Source: Costus lasius (Eukaryota > Streptophyta > Magnoliopsida > Zingiberales > Costaceae). Taken from it: 64,000 nucleotides of DNA. Location: positions 92,750,439 through 92,814,438 of the forward strand of contig CM050450.1 in NCBI GenBank assembly GCA_027563935.2, written 5' to 3'. Position numbers and translations under genes: made by a program. This document shows positions 20,201-31,500 of this stretch, in pieces (position 1 is the first letter of the stretch; each line of letters opens with the position of its first letter). Under the pieces are notes generated by a model. It did no database searches. It was not told the DNA's origin and worked only from the letters and a program-made list of their open reading frames with translations.

Positions 20201-21172
20201 ATCTTGATCATTGGAAACGATATTCCTGAACTGCATGCCGTCAAAGCATGGTTAAGAAAATGTTTCCAGATGAAAGATTTAGGAGAAGCAGCCTATGTAT
20301 TAGGTGTGCAGATCTACAGAGATAGATCTAAGAGGCTTCTCGGGCTGTGCCAGAGTACTTACATCGATAAAGTCCTGGAGAGATTCCATTTAGAAAATTC
20401 TAATAGAGGATATCTTCCAGTCAGACATTGTCTGAATCTTTCAAAGAGCCTGTGTCCTCAAACACAGTCTGAGAAAGATGAAATGGACAATACGCCTTAT
20501 GCTTCGGCTATTGGATCCATCATGTATGCGATGTTGTGTACTCGCCCAGACGTCGCTTACGGGTTAAGCGTCACTAGTCGATTCCAAAGTAATCCAGGTA
20601 AGGCACACTGGATTGCGGTCAAGAACATTTTAAAATATCTTCGGAGGACCAAAGATATGTTCTTGATTTATGGAGGTCAGGAAGAACTCAGTATTGAAGG
20701 ATATACTGATGCTTCGTTCCAATCTGACCAGGATGATTTCCGATCGCAATCAGGCTATGTTTTTAGCTTGAATGGAGGAGCAGTGGTGTGGAAAAGTTTC
20801 AAACAATCAATTGTTGCTGATTCCACAACAGAAGCCGAGTATGTTGCAGCCTCAGAAGCATCCAAGGAGGCAGTGTGGATTCGTAAGTTCGTTCAAGAAC
20901 TTGGTGTTGTTCCTTCGAGTGCAGATCCATTGGTTATCTTCTGTGATAACACTGGAGCAATAGAACAAGCAAAGGAACCACGGTCGCACCAGAAGTCCAA
21001 GCACATACAAAGAAGGTTTCATTTGATCCGTGAGATCATAGATCGTGGAGAGATCAAGATCTGCAAGGTTCATACAGATGACAATCTAGCTGACCCGCTT
21101 ACAAAGCCTCTGGCGCAGCAGAAGCATGAGAAGCACTGTAATAATATGGGTCTGAGATTTCTCAACCATTAG
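17282..21172 (+). pseudogene. Copia Gag-Pol polyprotein with four stops (CopB)
   Basis: The same polyprotein as CopA (Gag, CCHC knuckle, D-T-A protease, HHCC/DDE integrase, YVDD reverse transcriptase, RNase H), all in one frame from 17282 to the stop at 21170. Four nonsense codons interrupt it: TAG at 17594, TAG at 17759, TAA at 17975 and TAG at 19646. Three look like CAG or CAA changed by C to T, and the last like TGG to TAG. There are no frameshifts. Where CopA has the internal ATG-AAC, CopB has ACA-GGG, so it lacks an internal start, yet the frame is open back to the splice acceptor at 8130. The N-terminal 18 bases of this exon (8131-8148) lie on the far side of CopA. Confidence 0.93.
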
Positions 21173-21181
21173 ATTAAGTGC

Positions 21182-21192
21182 AAGTGGGAGAT
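21182..21192 (+). other. CopB polypurine tract
   Basis: AAGTGGGAGAT directly before the 3' LTR. Confidence 0.85.
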
Positions 21193-22852
21193 TGTTGGGG
21201 TATGCCCTTAAGGCTAATGTTTGAGGCCTTGGGTTATTATCAGTATCATGTATAAACTATGTTTATAAAGGCAATGGTTGTTATTCAGGTTGTTGCATTA
21301 TCTGCTGCTATATGTATACTTCTGAATAATGTCTCAATGGTGTTCAGCTTCGCTGACATGCAGTATAGTCCTTAGTCGAGATATATTGGTGAACATGAGA
21401 CAGCCTTGATATGATTGAGACTAATATGTGTTCTAATCTTATAGGATGCTTTGAGCATGGAATAAGATGTAGACTCATAGGTACATTGGATGTACTGGAC
21501 AGACCCTACTTAGGATATTCAATTGCTTGTCACAATGTGAATAATCCTCATATGCAAACAAGTGGCATATTTCCTCTGACTTGAGATCACTTGTGTTTCT
21601 AAATGATGATTGGCATTGTCTTGAGGTAGTTCAATATCATTTGAAATATAATGGTTATAGACTATCTTGGATAATGAGCATGAGTCATGTTAGGACACTA
21701 GTGATAGATATAGGATTGCCTTCTCCTTGTTTGGAGTGTGATGTTCTAAAGGGCCCCCTGTATGAGATGGTTGAGAAAGTGTATGGCCATACCCAGATGA
21801 CTATGTTCATCTGATCTAGCCACTCTCATCATGTTGGAGTTACAGGCTTGACACGCTTGTCCAACGAGAACATCCAGTGGCAAAGGAAACACATATGTCA
21901 AGTGACTTGGGTTCACACTTGTGCTATGGTTTGGGAGTAGTCTTGGAAGACTCTTTCCTTTATATCGGGAGACAGTGATGTGTTGCTAGATACCCCTCTC
22001 TGGTCGTGATAACGTAAGTTATCGTTACCGACATTTAAAGGAAACCCTTAGGGTCGCACAATTTGATGATATGGCTTACTTATGTCAGATCGTGTGGACT
22101 GAATTGTTTTGGTTCAGTTTAAAGGAGTTTAAACTCTGATTGTAAGTGAGATCTGGTCTGATCATGTTTGATTGATTAGGGCTTGAGATCGGTAAGCTTC
22201 GATCGAGAGAATTGATGCTTGATCGATGAGATCAAGAGCATCAAGAGATGTGTGGTTAGATCTTGAGCCTTTTTGGTTTAATGAGATCTAGACCATGTCT
22301 TGGTTTGATTTGGTCTTTGAACCAAAGTCAATTGAACCGGTTCACTTATGTGAACGCATGGTTCAATTAAAGGGGGAGTTTTGATTGGTTCACTAAGCGT
22401 GAACGTATGAAGTCATGACTTACTATTTTTGGAAGCCATGACACTTCCCCACGAATAGAGAACGCCTCAACGCCTCTCTCGCCTTAAGCTCTCTCGTGTG
22501 TCTCGTCTCCACGAGGGTGAAAGAGGGTGAAAGAAGGTATTCGGCCAGCCAAGAAAACATCTGATCTCCTTCATGCGACTAGGACATCTTGGAGAGCTTT
22601 GCTAGCACAAGGTTCACGCCAAGGGAGGAAGCCATCGCCATCTTGTGTGCGTCCACTTTGGAGGAGAGCCGCATCGCCCTCTTGCTTCCAAGTCGCCATT
22701 TAAACAATGGCAACGGTAAGATCACAACTTGATCTTTGCAAGTTTTAAGTTGATCATATATTCATGCCACATGCGATCCACATGAAACCTAAAGTTTCCG
22801 CCCATGCAAAATTTTAGAAGTGCATGCGTTTAGGGTTTCACCCCCACTTACA
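21193..22852 (+). repeat. CopB 3' LTR (1660 bp)
   Basis: Pairs with 4660-6320. By eye about 15 substitutions and a one-base deletion in the G/C run near 21753. The last bases read CTTACA instead of CTTTCA, and GGTAA follows. The palindrome plus DRE-like motif is at 22008-22034; the start codon and donor are at 22707-22721, with ACG in place of the second ATG. Confidence 0.95.
22008..22034 (+). promoter_or_regulatory. LTR palindrome plus DRE-like motif (CopB 3')
   Basis: GATAACGTAAGTTATC then TACCGACAT, unchanged from the 5' LTR. Confidence 0.45.
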
Positions 22853-22857
22853 GGTAA

Positions 22858-23460
22858 CTCACCCCAAGGAATCTTTAGAACAACTCGAGATGGACAACCG
22901 CCGAACACTTAGAGACTTTTCTTCACCTAGTGCACATGAGCTGCATACTAGCATCACTCGGCCTCCGATCGAAGCAAATAATTTTGAGATCAAGCCGGCG
23001 CTTGTGAATATGGTGACGCAGCATCAATTCGGAGGTTCACCGCTTGAGGATTCGAATCTACATCTATCAATCTTTCTTGAAGTTTGTGATACATTGAAGA
23101 TGAATGGAGTATCAGATGACGCGATACGGTTGAGGTTATTTCCTTTCTCATTGCGGGACCGTGCCCGTGCTTGGCTGCATTCGTTGTTCTCTGGATCTAT
23201 CTCAACATGGGGGTAGCTTTCTGCTGCTTTCCTATCTAAGTATTTTCCGCCAAGCAAGACGGCCCAATTGAGAGCTCAAATCATTAACTTTGCTCAAAGA
23301 GACAACAAGTCGCTATGTGAAGCGTGGGATTGCTTCAAGGAATATCAAATGCTGTTCCCTCACCATGGTATGCAGAAATGGTTTCTCATCCACACTTTAT
23401 ACAATGGTCTCAACTACAATACCAGACTTACCATTGACGCTGTAGCCGGTGGTGCATTAA
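22858..23460 (+). pseudogene. AthC gag, central fragment (Retrotrans_gag region)
   Basis: Continues the frame from 4659. It has the hallmark Athila gag run: RRTLRDFSSP, IEANNFEIKPALVNMV, QFGGSPLEDSNLHLSIFLE, NGVSDDAIRLRLFPFSLRDR, ARAWLHSL, and after a TAG at 23214 continues AAFLSKYFPPSKTAQLR, FPHHGMQKWFLIHTLYNGLNYNTRLTIDA, AGGALM. These are plant Gypsy capsid sequences. The TRIM interrupts it at 23460, and the frame resumes at 23991 (GGALM then GKEIDEAFDLIE). Confidence 0.88.
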
Positions 23461-23634
23461 TGATACGACCCGCTTAGTAAGCAAACTATTTATTAACTTG
23501 GTGAGCCGATTTGCAACGTGGCTCAATCTATTAAAATGCTTAAGCCCAAGTTAACAATAGCAAGCCCACTAAGCCATATATACCATATAATCTCTTCTCC
23601 CACTTTCAATGTGGGACTAAACCGGGATATTACA
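23461..23634 (-). repeat. TRIM 3' LTR (174 bp)
   Basis: The 3' LTR in minus orientation, preceded on that strand by the polypurine tract (23650 down to 23635). Confidence 0.9.
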
Positions 23635-23797
23635 ATCTCCCCCACTTAAGACTTGACGTCCTCGTCAAGCCCAAACCTTAACACATGCCCAAGAATCATC
23701 CCTTAGTCGGCAGCATGTGAGGTCAGCCCAAAGGTGGCTCCACCATCCTCGGTAGCCCTCTCCTATTGGCCTCTCACCATGCTTAGGACTAAGTTTT

Positions 23798-23811
23798 GCT
23801 CTGATACCATT
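23798..23811 (-). other. TRIM primer-binding site (tRNA-iMet)
   Basis: Minus-strand AATGGTATCAGAGC next to the 5' LTR. Confidence 0.9.
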
Positions 23812-23985
23812 TGATACGACCCGCTTAGTAAGCAAACTATTTATTAACTTGGTGAGCCGATTTGCAACGTGGCTCAATCTATTAAAATGCTTAAGCCCAA
23901 GTTAACAATAGCAAGCCCACTAAGCCATATATACCATATAATCTCTTCTCCCACTTTCAATGTGGGACTAAACCGGGATATTACA
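23812..23985 (-). repeat. TRIM 5' LTR (174 bp)
   Basis: Reads the same as the other copy on inspection, so insertion was recent on the scale of 174 bp. Confidence 0.9.
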
Positions 23986-23990
23986 ATTAA

Positions 23991-24796
23991 TGGGTAAAGA
24001 AATTGATGAGGCTTTTGACCTAATAGAAAGTATGGCGATGAACCACCAACAATGGTCAACTGAAAGGGGAGGGACACCTAAAACCAGTGGAAAATTTGAA
24101 TTGGACACCTTGACGTCGATAGCAGCCAAAGTTGATTCTTTGGCTCACAAGTTTGATACATGGGGGCAGAACTCCGCCACTGCATCGGTCAATAGTGTCT
24201 CTTGGGAGAATGGTGGTACGCTGAACCAACCTGTGGCCGAGTGCCCAATGGGACCTCCTTCTTTTGGGGACTTCACACCAGATCAAGTGAATGCCCTCAA
24301 TACCTTCCAACCAAGGCAGCAGCATGATCCTTACTCCAACACGTATAACCCCGGATAGAAGAGCCACCCGAACTTTTCTTACCGCAACAACAATGCGGCA
24401 CAACAACCCAGTTATGGACAACCCCAGGGATTCCAGCAACAAAGGCAACAACCCCCACCTCCACAACAACCTGCAAAATCGAGTTTGGAGTCCTTACTTG
24501 AAAATTTTATGGCTAGCCAAGCTAAACAGAGCGAACACATGAATGAGACCCTCCAGAGGCAAGCTAAACAAAGTGAATACATGAGCGAGACAATCCAGTG
24601 CCAGGCTAAACAAAATGAATGCATGAACGAGACTATTCAGTAGCTAGCCTCTCAAGTTGAAGCCTTGACCACACATGGAAGGATGCTTGAAACCCATATT
24701 GCACAGCAAGCCTCATCATCACCTAGGCCTCCCGGGAGACTCTCGGGGCAACCTGAAGCCAATCCTAGAGAATAGTGCAACTCTGTCAATGCATGC
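23991..24796 (+). pseudogene. AthC gag, C-terminal fragment
   Basis: Continues the frame past the TRIM: GKEIDEAFDLIESMAMNHQQW, a feature of plant Gypsy gag, then a Gln/Asn/Pro-rich linker (QQRQQPPPPQQP). A three-fold 14-residue repeat follows (AKQSEHMNETLQ and variants, 24518-24643) and probably forms a coiled coil. In-frame stops: TAG at 24356, 24641 and 24773. No zinc knuckle is visible. Confidence 0.85.
24518..24643 (+). repeat. Three 42-bp coding repeats in AthC gag
   Basis: Three diverged copies of a 42-bp unit encode Q-A-K-Q-[SN]-E-x-M-[NS]-E-T-[LI]-Q-x. The third unit ends in a TAG stop. Confidence 0.75.
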
Positions 24797-24999
24797 GTGA
24801 AAAATCCACCAGATGAGTCAGACACGGGTTTAGACATGAGGAAAGACCCTGGCAGTTTCACAATACCATGTCAGATTGGAGACATGAGCTTCAATCATGC
24901 CCTATGTGACCTAGGGTCTAGTGCGAGCATTATACCATTGCCCATCTGCAAAATGTTAGATGTGGCGGGACTCAAGGAAACAAATGTTGCATTGCAACT
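24797..24999 (+). pseudogene. AthC aspartic protease, first half
   Basis: The frame runs KDPGSFTIPCQIGDMSFNHALCDLGSSASIIPLPICKML: the flap-preceding strand and the active-site region of Gypsy retropepsins, with D-L-G (Asp codon at 24908). It is broken by CopD after the Leu-Gln-Leu-Ala codons and continues at 34100. Confidence 0.85.
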
Positions 25000-25824
25000 C
25001 GCCGTGTTGGGGTATGCCCTTAAGCCTAATGTTTGAGGCCTTGGGATTGTAACAGTATCATGTAATAAACTCTTGTGTTTATAAAGGCATGGTTATTATT
25101 CAGTTTGTTACCTTGTCTGCTGCAATAAGTATACTTCTGAATAATGTCTCAAAGCTGTTCAGCTGGGCTGACATGCTATTATGTCCTTAGTCGATGTATC
25201 TTGGTGAACATGAGACAGCCTTGATATGGTTAAGACTAATATGTGTTCTAATCTTATAGGATGCTTCGAGCATGGAATAAGATATAGACTCATGAGTACA
25301 TTGGATGTACTGGACAGACCCTACTAGGATATTCAGTTGCTTGTCACAATGTGAATAATCCTTGAGTGCAACAAGTGGCACATTTCCTCTGACTTGAGAT
25401 CACTTGTGTTTTCTAAATGATGATTGTCATTGTTTTGAGGTAGTTCAATATCATTTGAGACATAATGATTATAGACTATCTTGGATAATGAGCTTGAGTC
25501 ATGTTAGGGCACTAGTGATAGACATAGGATTGCCGTCTCCTTGTTTAAGGAGTGTGATGTTCTAAAGGGGCCCCCTGGATGAGATGATTGAGAAAGTGTA
25601 TGGCCATACCCAGGTGACACTGATCATCTGATCTAATCATGCTCATCATATTGGAGCTACAAGCTTGACACGCTTGTCCAATAAGAACATCCAGTGGCAA
25701 AGGAAGTATGCATGCCTTGTGAATTGGATTCACACTTGTGCTGTGGTTTGGGTGTAGTCTTGGAAGACTCTTTTCTTTATACCGGGAGACAGTGATGTGT
25801 TGCTAGATACCCCTCACTGATCGT

Positions 25825-25840
25825 GATAACGTGGGTTATC
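25825..25840 (+). promoter_or_regulatory. LTR palindrome (CopD 5')
   Basis: GATAACGTGGGTTATC: stem unchanged, loop changed relative to CopB. The same sequence is at 33245-33260 in the 3' LTR. Confidence 0.4.
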
Positions 25841-26516
25841 GTTACTGACATTTAAAGGAAACCCTCAGGGTCGCACAATTTGATGATATGGCTTACTTAA
25901 GTCAGATCGTGTGGACTGAATTGTTCGAGATCAGTTTAAAGGGATTTAATCTCTGATTGTAAGTGAGATCTAGTCTGATCATGTATGATTGATTAGAGCT
26001 TGAGATCGGTAAGCTTCGATCGAGAGAATAGATGCTAGATCGGTGAGATCAGAAGCATTAAGAGATCGACGGTTAGATCTGGAGCCTTAGGGTTTAATTT
26101 GATCTAGACCATGTCGCTTGGCTTATTTGGTCTTTGAACCAGACCAAGATGAACCGGCTCATGGATGAGCGAGTGGTTCAAAATAAGAGGAGAGATTTGC
26201 GACTTGTGAACGTTGAGACATGTTTGCTATTTTTAGATAGCATGTCTCTTACGTGACCACATCTCACGTTGGCTCTATGGTCGCTCATCACTCTCGCCTC
26301 TTGCCTCTTCTCGTGTGGCTTGCTCTCTCGTGAAGAAGAGTTTTGACGAAAAGGAGGAAATCGCTAAGCAAGTTTTTCTCTTCCCTTCATACGATTGTGA
26401 TACTTGGACGATCCTTGCTAGCACAAGGGACGACAAGAAGAAGCGCATTCTCATCTTGTGTGTGACGATTTGGAGAAGATCTCGTTTGATCTTTGCTTCC
26501 AAGGCGCCATCTAGAA

Positions 26517-26531
26517 ATGGCCATGGTATGA
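26517..26531 (+). promoter_or_regulatory. LTR start codon and predicted 5' splice donor (CopD)
   Basis: ATG GCC ATG then GTATGA. The 3' LTR repeats it at 33940-33954. Confidence 0.55.
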
Positions 26532-26670
26532 ATCGCATTCATTCTTGTTTACAAGTTATATCAAAGTTAATCATACTTCATGCACCGATTCTATGAAACC
26601 CTAGTATCCGCTGCCCATGTTTCTGTTTGCGCCATTTTAGGGTTTTTCCCCCTTAGTCAGGGGACTTTCA

Positions 26671-26684
26671 ATTGGTATCAGAGC
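26671..26684 (+). other. CopD primer-binding site (tRNA-iMet)
   Basis: ATTGGTATCAGAGC directly after the 5' LTR. Confidence 0.94.
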
Positions 26685-28519
26685 AAAGGTTAACGCATGT
26701 TTTTATGATTGCTTAATGCTTGGTCTTCATGTTTGATCCATATTTGTGCATATGCTTAGATCTACATGACATGCGAAAGTGTTATGATAGTTTTTATCAT
26801 CTTGCGAAAATACATCTATTATGTATGTTTCTATCTTTTGCGCATGTTTGATGTGTTGGCGCATCTTAGGTTTTCAAAATCTAAATTACTTGCGCGACCT
26901 CACTAGATCTAAGGCCTTGCATTAAACCCTTAGACGGGTTATTAGGGTTGAAGTCACCCCCTAGGTTAGATCCAAAAGTCTGATCAGACCATCTGACAGC
27001 CTTGATGGGTTGACCAGGTAGCACCTGTGCGCAAGCACGTGGTGGCTACAGGTTGGCTGCAGACAGGCGTGTAGCGATGTCTGATTGAGACAACCGATGA
27101 ACGCACATGAGTTAGGCCCGGGGTCACACCCGCTTGCCAGACCTCATTGTGGTTGTTCAGCCCTGGCGCATGCATGGTTGACCTTATGGTCGACTCAAGT
27201 CAGTTAGGACTTGGTGCATGCAAGGGCAGAGGATCTGACTAGGATGGATGAGTGGATCCCTAGTAATGGACCGTTGTAAGGTTGTAGGGCAAATAAGGAA
27301 ATTAAAAATTGATGCCTATGGGGTTTTCGAAATTTAATTTTCATGATTGGATCACATGTTGAATGATGCCATGTGCTTGTCTATTTATTCTTATGTGGGC
27401 TGCCCATGTTAAATGTATGCTGTGCTGGGGCCTGCGTGCCTGGAAATTAAAGTTGTAAATTAATTATTGTGATCTGCGCATCACATTGCTTTAATTTATA
27501 AAATGTAATTGACTTGCGTGTCAATCTTGTCTAGATAGTTAAATTTGTAATTTAATTAGACAAGAGCACAGAGTACACTTGGCAGAGGCGCATGCAGCAG
27601 TGGCTAGACCAGGAGGGAGGTCCAGGGTTCGACTCTGGGACCAGGCGCATTTTCCCTGGTGGGCGCACCTGAGCTGCACTGGCGCTTGGGCCCTGGTTTG
27701 GGCCAGATGAGCAGCAAAAGCCCCATGAACAAGAGCAAGTGAAGACTTAAGTTATGATTAAGATCTTACTAGGGCTATGGGCTTTTACCACATAAGATCC
27801 ATGCTTTCTTTTATTGTTTATATAAGTAGAACAGCATGTTTTAATTTATCTTCTGCTATCACCATAGGAATTGTATGATAGTCAAGAAGATAAAAGACCG
27901 TTAAAATCCAACGCTTAAATATCAAGCTCGTAAGCCTTCTGACGCGAAACCTCACTGTTCTGACTATCGTTGGAGCCGTGTTGTACCCACTCAGTGGGCA
28001 CGTCCATCTATCTTCAGACGGTGCGGGATTACACCTGCGTGTTACAGAGAAGGGATTTATCGCTTCTCGTTGCTCAGCATAGCACGTGGTGGTCCAGGGA
28101 GTAGGTCGGGTCTGCTTGACCATGTAGGCTACATATGTGGCGCATATGGGGTAGCACATGGAGGCAGCCATCTGTGGGGTCAGAGACTATGTTGTACCAA
28201 CTCAGTTGGCATAGTCTGCTGGATTGCCCAGATGAAGGGGAATCGCACGGGTTGGCGATCGGCAGGGACTGCCTACCAGAAATTAGTGCTTGTACTCTCT
28301 ATGCACCTTATCTCGCCTGAGCGGGACGCGGAGACCAAGTATGAAATCTGGATCCCATCTCACTAAAAGAGTGTTTACTCTTTCGGGCTGTTTTGCTGGA
28401 TTTTTCAGCCAGATAAAATAGTGAGAAAAAGAATCTTTCTTAAGTCCTGATTGATTCTTAACATTGATACTGACCTTGCTGTTCTTGCATTGTTGTAGAT
28501 ACCTGCAACAACGAACACC
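26685..28519 (+). other. CopD untranslated leader
   Basis: About 1.83 kb, homologous to the CopA leader. It contains the tRNA-like motif and the splice acceptor, with no credible sense ORF. Confidence 0.85.
27580..27638 (+). other. tRNA-like A/B-box pair and T-arm hairpin, CopD leader
   Basis: TGGCAGAGGCG at 27580-27590 and CCAGG-GTTCGAC-TCTGG at 27622-27638. Relative to CopA the second and fourth stem pairs have co-varied or become wobble pairs, so pairing is maintained. Confidence 0.45.
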
Positions 28520-31500
28520 ATGAACTTCAATGTGCGATCCCTACTGGAAAGGGAGAAGTTTGCTGGGCCGAACTTCTCTGACTGGTTTGGACACCTTAAG
28601 ATCGTTCTTAAGGCAGAGAGGAAACTGTATGTCCTCGAGACGGCGATACCGCCTCAGCCCGCTCCGAACGCCGCAAGGGCGGTTCGGGAAGCTTATGAAA
28701 AGCACGTCAATGATAGCATTGATGTCGCTTGCCTGATGCTAGCGTCTATGACGCCACCGCTGCAGCGTCAGCATGAGGATATGTCTGCTATAGACAAGAT
28801 AGCAAACCTCAAGATGCTGTATGCTGCACAGGCGAGGACAGAACGCTATAATCTGACAAAGCTTTTCTTTCAGAGCAAACTGGCTGAAGGGAGCCCAGTG
28901 GGAGCTCACGTGCTCAAGATGATTGGGCACAAGGAGGCTCTAGAGAAACTGGGGCATACCATCAACCAGGAGCTTGCTGTAGATATTATTCTGCAGTCTC
29001 TCCCGCCCTCTTTCGATGCGTTCATTATTAACTTTAATATGAACAAAATCGATTGTACTCCGGCAGAGCTGCTGAATATGCTCTTGACTACTGAGGAAAC
29101 TCTGAAGGGTAAGCCTTCGACCTCTGTCTTAATGGTTCCTTCCAGGAACAAGAAGAAGGGGAAGAAGGGCAAGGCCCCTGTCAAGAGCTACAGCAAGGCT
29201 CTGAAGCAGAAGGTTAAGCGGTCCAAGGAATACAGGTGTTTCCACTGTGGCCAGCTGGGTCACTGGAAAAAGGACTGTAAAGCGCTCCAAGGAGATAAGA
29301 GGGGAAGCTTCGCTTCTGGCTCAGGTATTTACGTGACGGAAGTCATGGTTTCATCTTCTTCTATATCATGGGTGTTGGACACTGCATGTGGAGTTCACAT
29401 TTGTTCAAATGTACAGGAACTCAAGAGAAGAAGGCAGGTGGGACAGCATGAGGTGGACCTACGCGTTGGAAACGGGGCACGGGTTGCTGCTGTTGCTGTA
29501 GGAGACTATTTCATTTCTTTACCATCTGGTCTTGTATTAGAACTAAACAGTTGTTACTTTGTTCCCAGTATTACTAAAAATATTATCTCTATTCCTGCTC
29601 TTGTCAGGAAGGGATTTTCCTTTGAATGCAATATTTCAAAGTGTGTTTTATCTTTTGATAATATTGTTTATGCAACTGGTTCAATTAACAATGGGTTATT
29701 CATGTTGGACATGGAAAGTTCTATACAAAACATTGATATTAATAAAGCCAAGTATGCTGATGACAGCACCTTGCTATGGCATAGTCGTTTAGGCCATATT
29801 AACAAGAAACGCATTAAGCGGTTGCATGATCATGGACTGCTGGGATCATTCTCCTGTGAGGAGATTGATACATGCAAGGCTTGTTTAATGGGTAAAATGA
29901 CGAAGTCACCTTTTCCTAACAAAGGTCAAAGGGCTTCAGGTTTACTTGACCTTATACACAGTGATGTGTGTGGGCCATTTAGTAAACATGCCGGAGGTGG
30001 CTATCAGTACTTCATTACCTTTACTGATGATTTCAGTAGATATGGGTATGTCTATTTAATGAGACATAAAAGTGAATCTTTTGACAAGTTCAAAGAGTTC
30101 AAGAATGAAGTACAAAATCAGCTAGGCCGAAATATCAAGGCACTTCGTTCTGATCGAGGTGGAGAATACCTAAGTCATGCGTTTACTGACTATCTAAAGG
30201 AGTGTGGGATTATCTCACAACTCACTCCGCCAGGAACACCGCAATGGAATGGTGTGTCTGAAAGGAGAAATAGAACGTTACTTGATATGGTTCGTTCTAT
30301 AATGAGTCAGGCTACTCTTCCATATTCCTTTTGGGGGTTTGCACTGGAAACAGCTGCAAAGGTACTAAACCGAGTGCCATCCAAGGCCGTTTCTAAGACT
30401 CCATATGAGTTATGGTATGGGAAACAGCCGAGCTTGTCATTTATCAGGATCTGGGGCTGCGAGGCTTATGTCAAAAAGCTCGCCTCTGGGAAACTAGAGA
30501 GCAGATCTGACAAATGCATCTTTGTCGGTTACCCTAAGGAAACTAAGGGTTATTATTTCTATGATCCCAAAGAGAACAAGGTTTTTGTTGCTCGGACGGC
30601 CATATTTCTTGAGAAGGAATTTCTTCTGCAAGAGGCCAGTGGGAGAGAAATAAAGCTGGATGAGAATCCAGAAGAAGGACAAAGTGCTCAAGCAGAGTTG
30701 GATGAGCCTGAGCCGGTAGAACGGGTTTCTGATCAACCTGAGGCTCAGATATCACGGGAACCGCGAAGATCGTGAAGGATCCGTCGACAGCCTGAGCGCT
30801 ATGACGGAGTCTACATCATTGATAATGATGAGCCCCTCTCTTATGCGGATGCGGTCAGTGGACCGAAGTCAGCGAGATGGCTTGAAGCTATGCGCGCCGA
30901 GATGGACGCCATGTCAGATAACCAAGTCTGGGATTTGGTTGATCCGCCTCCGGGAGTTATCCCTATAGGCTGTAAATGGATCTTCAAGAAGAAGATTGAC
31001 ATGGATGGTAACGTGGTTACCTATAAAGGCAGGCTAGTTGTGAAAGGTTTCAAACAAATCTACGGGATAGATTATGATGAAACTTTCTCACCTATAGCTA
31101 TGTTTAAGTCTATTCGGATTCTTTTTGCGATAGCTGCATATTATGATTATGAGATCTGGCAGATGGATGTGAAAACAGCTTTTCTTAATGGAAATCTGGA
31201 TGAGGATGTGTATATGACACAACCAGAAGGTTTCACTAATCCATCAGATCGTCATAAGATATGCAAGTTAAAGAAGTCCATTTATGGACTGAAACAAGCA
31301 TCGAGAAGCTGGAATATTCGTTTTGATGAATCAGTCAGTAAATTTGGTTTCATCAAGAACGAGGATGACCCGTGTGTATATAAGAGGTTTAGTGGGAGCG
31401 TGATTACTTTCCTAGTCCTCTACGTCGATGACATCTTGATAATTGGAAATGACATTCCTGAAATGCATGCGGTTAAGGCATGGTTAAGGAAATATTTCCA

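Larger units (their letters stand above)
4660..22852 (+). mobile_element. CopB: complete Copia element split by CopA
   Basis: LTR to LTR, flanked by the target duplication GGTAA (4655-4659 and 22853-22857), inserted in AthC gag. Without CopA it would be about 9.06 kb. The LTRs are 1661 and 1660 bp and differ at about 15 positions by eye, roughly 1%. The polyprotein has four nonsense codons, so it is not autonomous now. CopA, of the same family, sits in it at the leader/gag boundary. Confidence 0.95.
23461..23985 (-). mobile_element. TRIM (miniature LTR retrotransposon), 525 bp
   Basis: Two 174-bp direct repeats (23461-23634, 23812-23985) in which I see no difference surround 177 bp of non-coding DNA, with the target duplication ATTAA on both sides (23456-23460, 23986-23990). 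On the minus strand the LTR begins TGTAATATCCCGG and ends GGTCGTATCA. It is followed by AATGGTATCAGAGC, a primer-binding site, and the far side has CTTAAGTGGGGGAGAT, a polypurine tract. These are all the cis-elements of an LTR retrotransposon without any protein. It must be mobilised by another element. I cannot match it to a named TRIM family. Confidence 0.93.
25005..26670 (+). repeat. CopD 5' LTR (1666 bp)
   Basis: Starts TGTTGGGGTATGCCC and ends GGGGACTTTCA before the primer-binding site. The palindrome is GATAACGTGGGTTATC at 25825-25840; the next motif reads TACTGACAT, one base off the DRE. Confidence 0.96.
26526..28498 (+). other. Predicted leader intron of CopD (1973 nt)
   Basis: Donor GTATGA, acceptor TTGTTGTAG ending at 28498. 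The joined frame ATG GCC ATG / ATA CCT GCA ACA ACG AAC ACC ATG is in phase with gag, as in CopA. Confidence 0.5.

Noticed and set aside
4660..22852. CopB start codon lost by mutation
   Set aside because: The frame is open upstream to a good splice acceptor and every sister copy has an in-frame LTR ATG with a donor, so the missing internal ATG need not be a defect.
23461..23985. Cassandra-type TRIM with 5S RNA promoter
   Set aside because: The LTR terminus is reminiscent, but I see no 5S-like internal promoter in the 174 bp.
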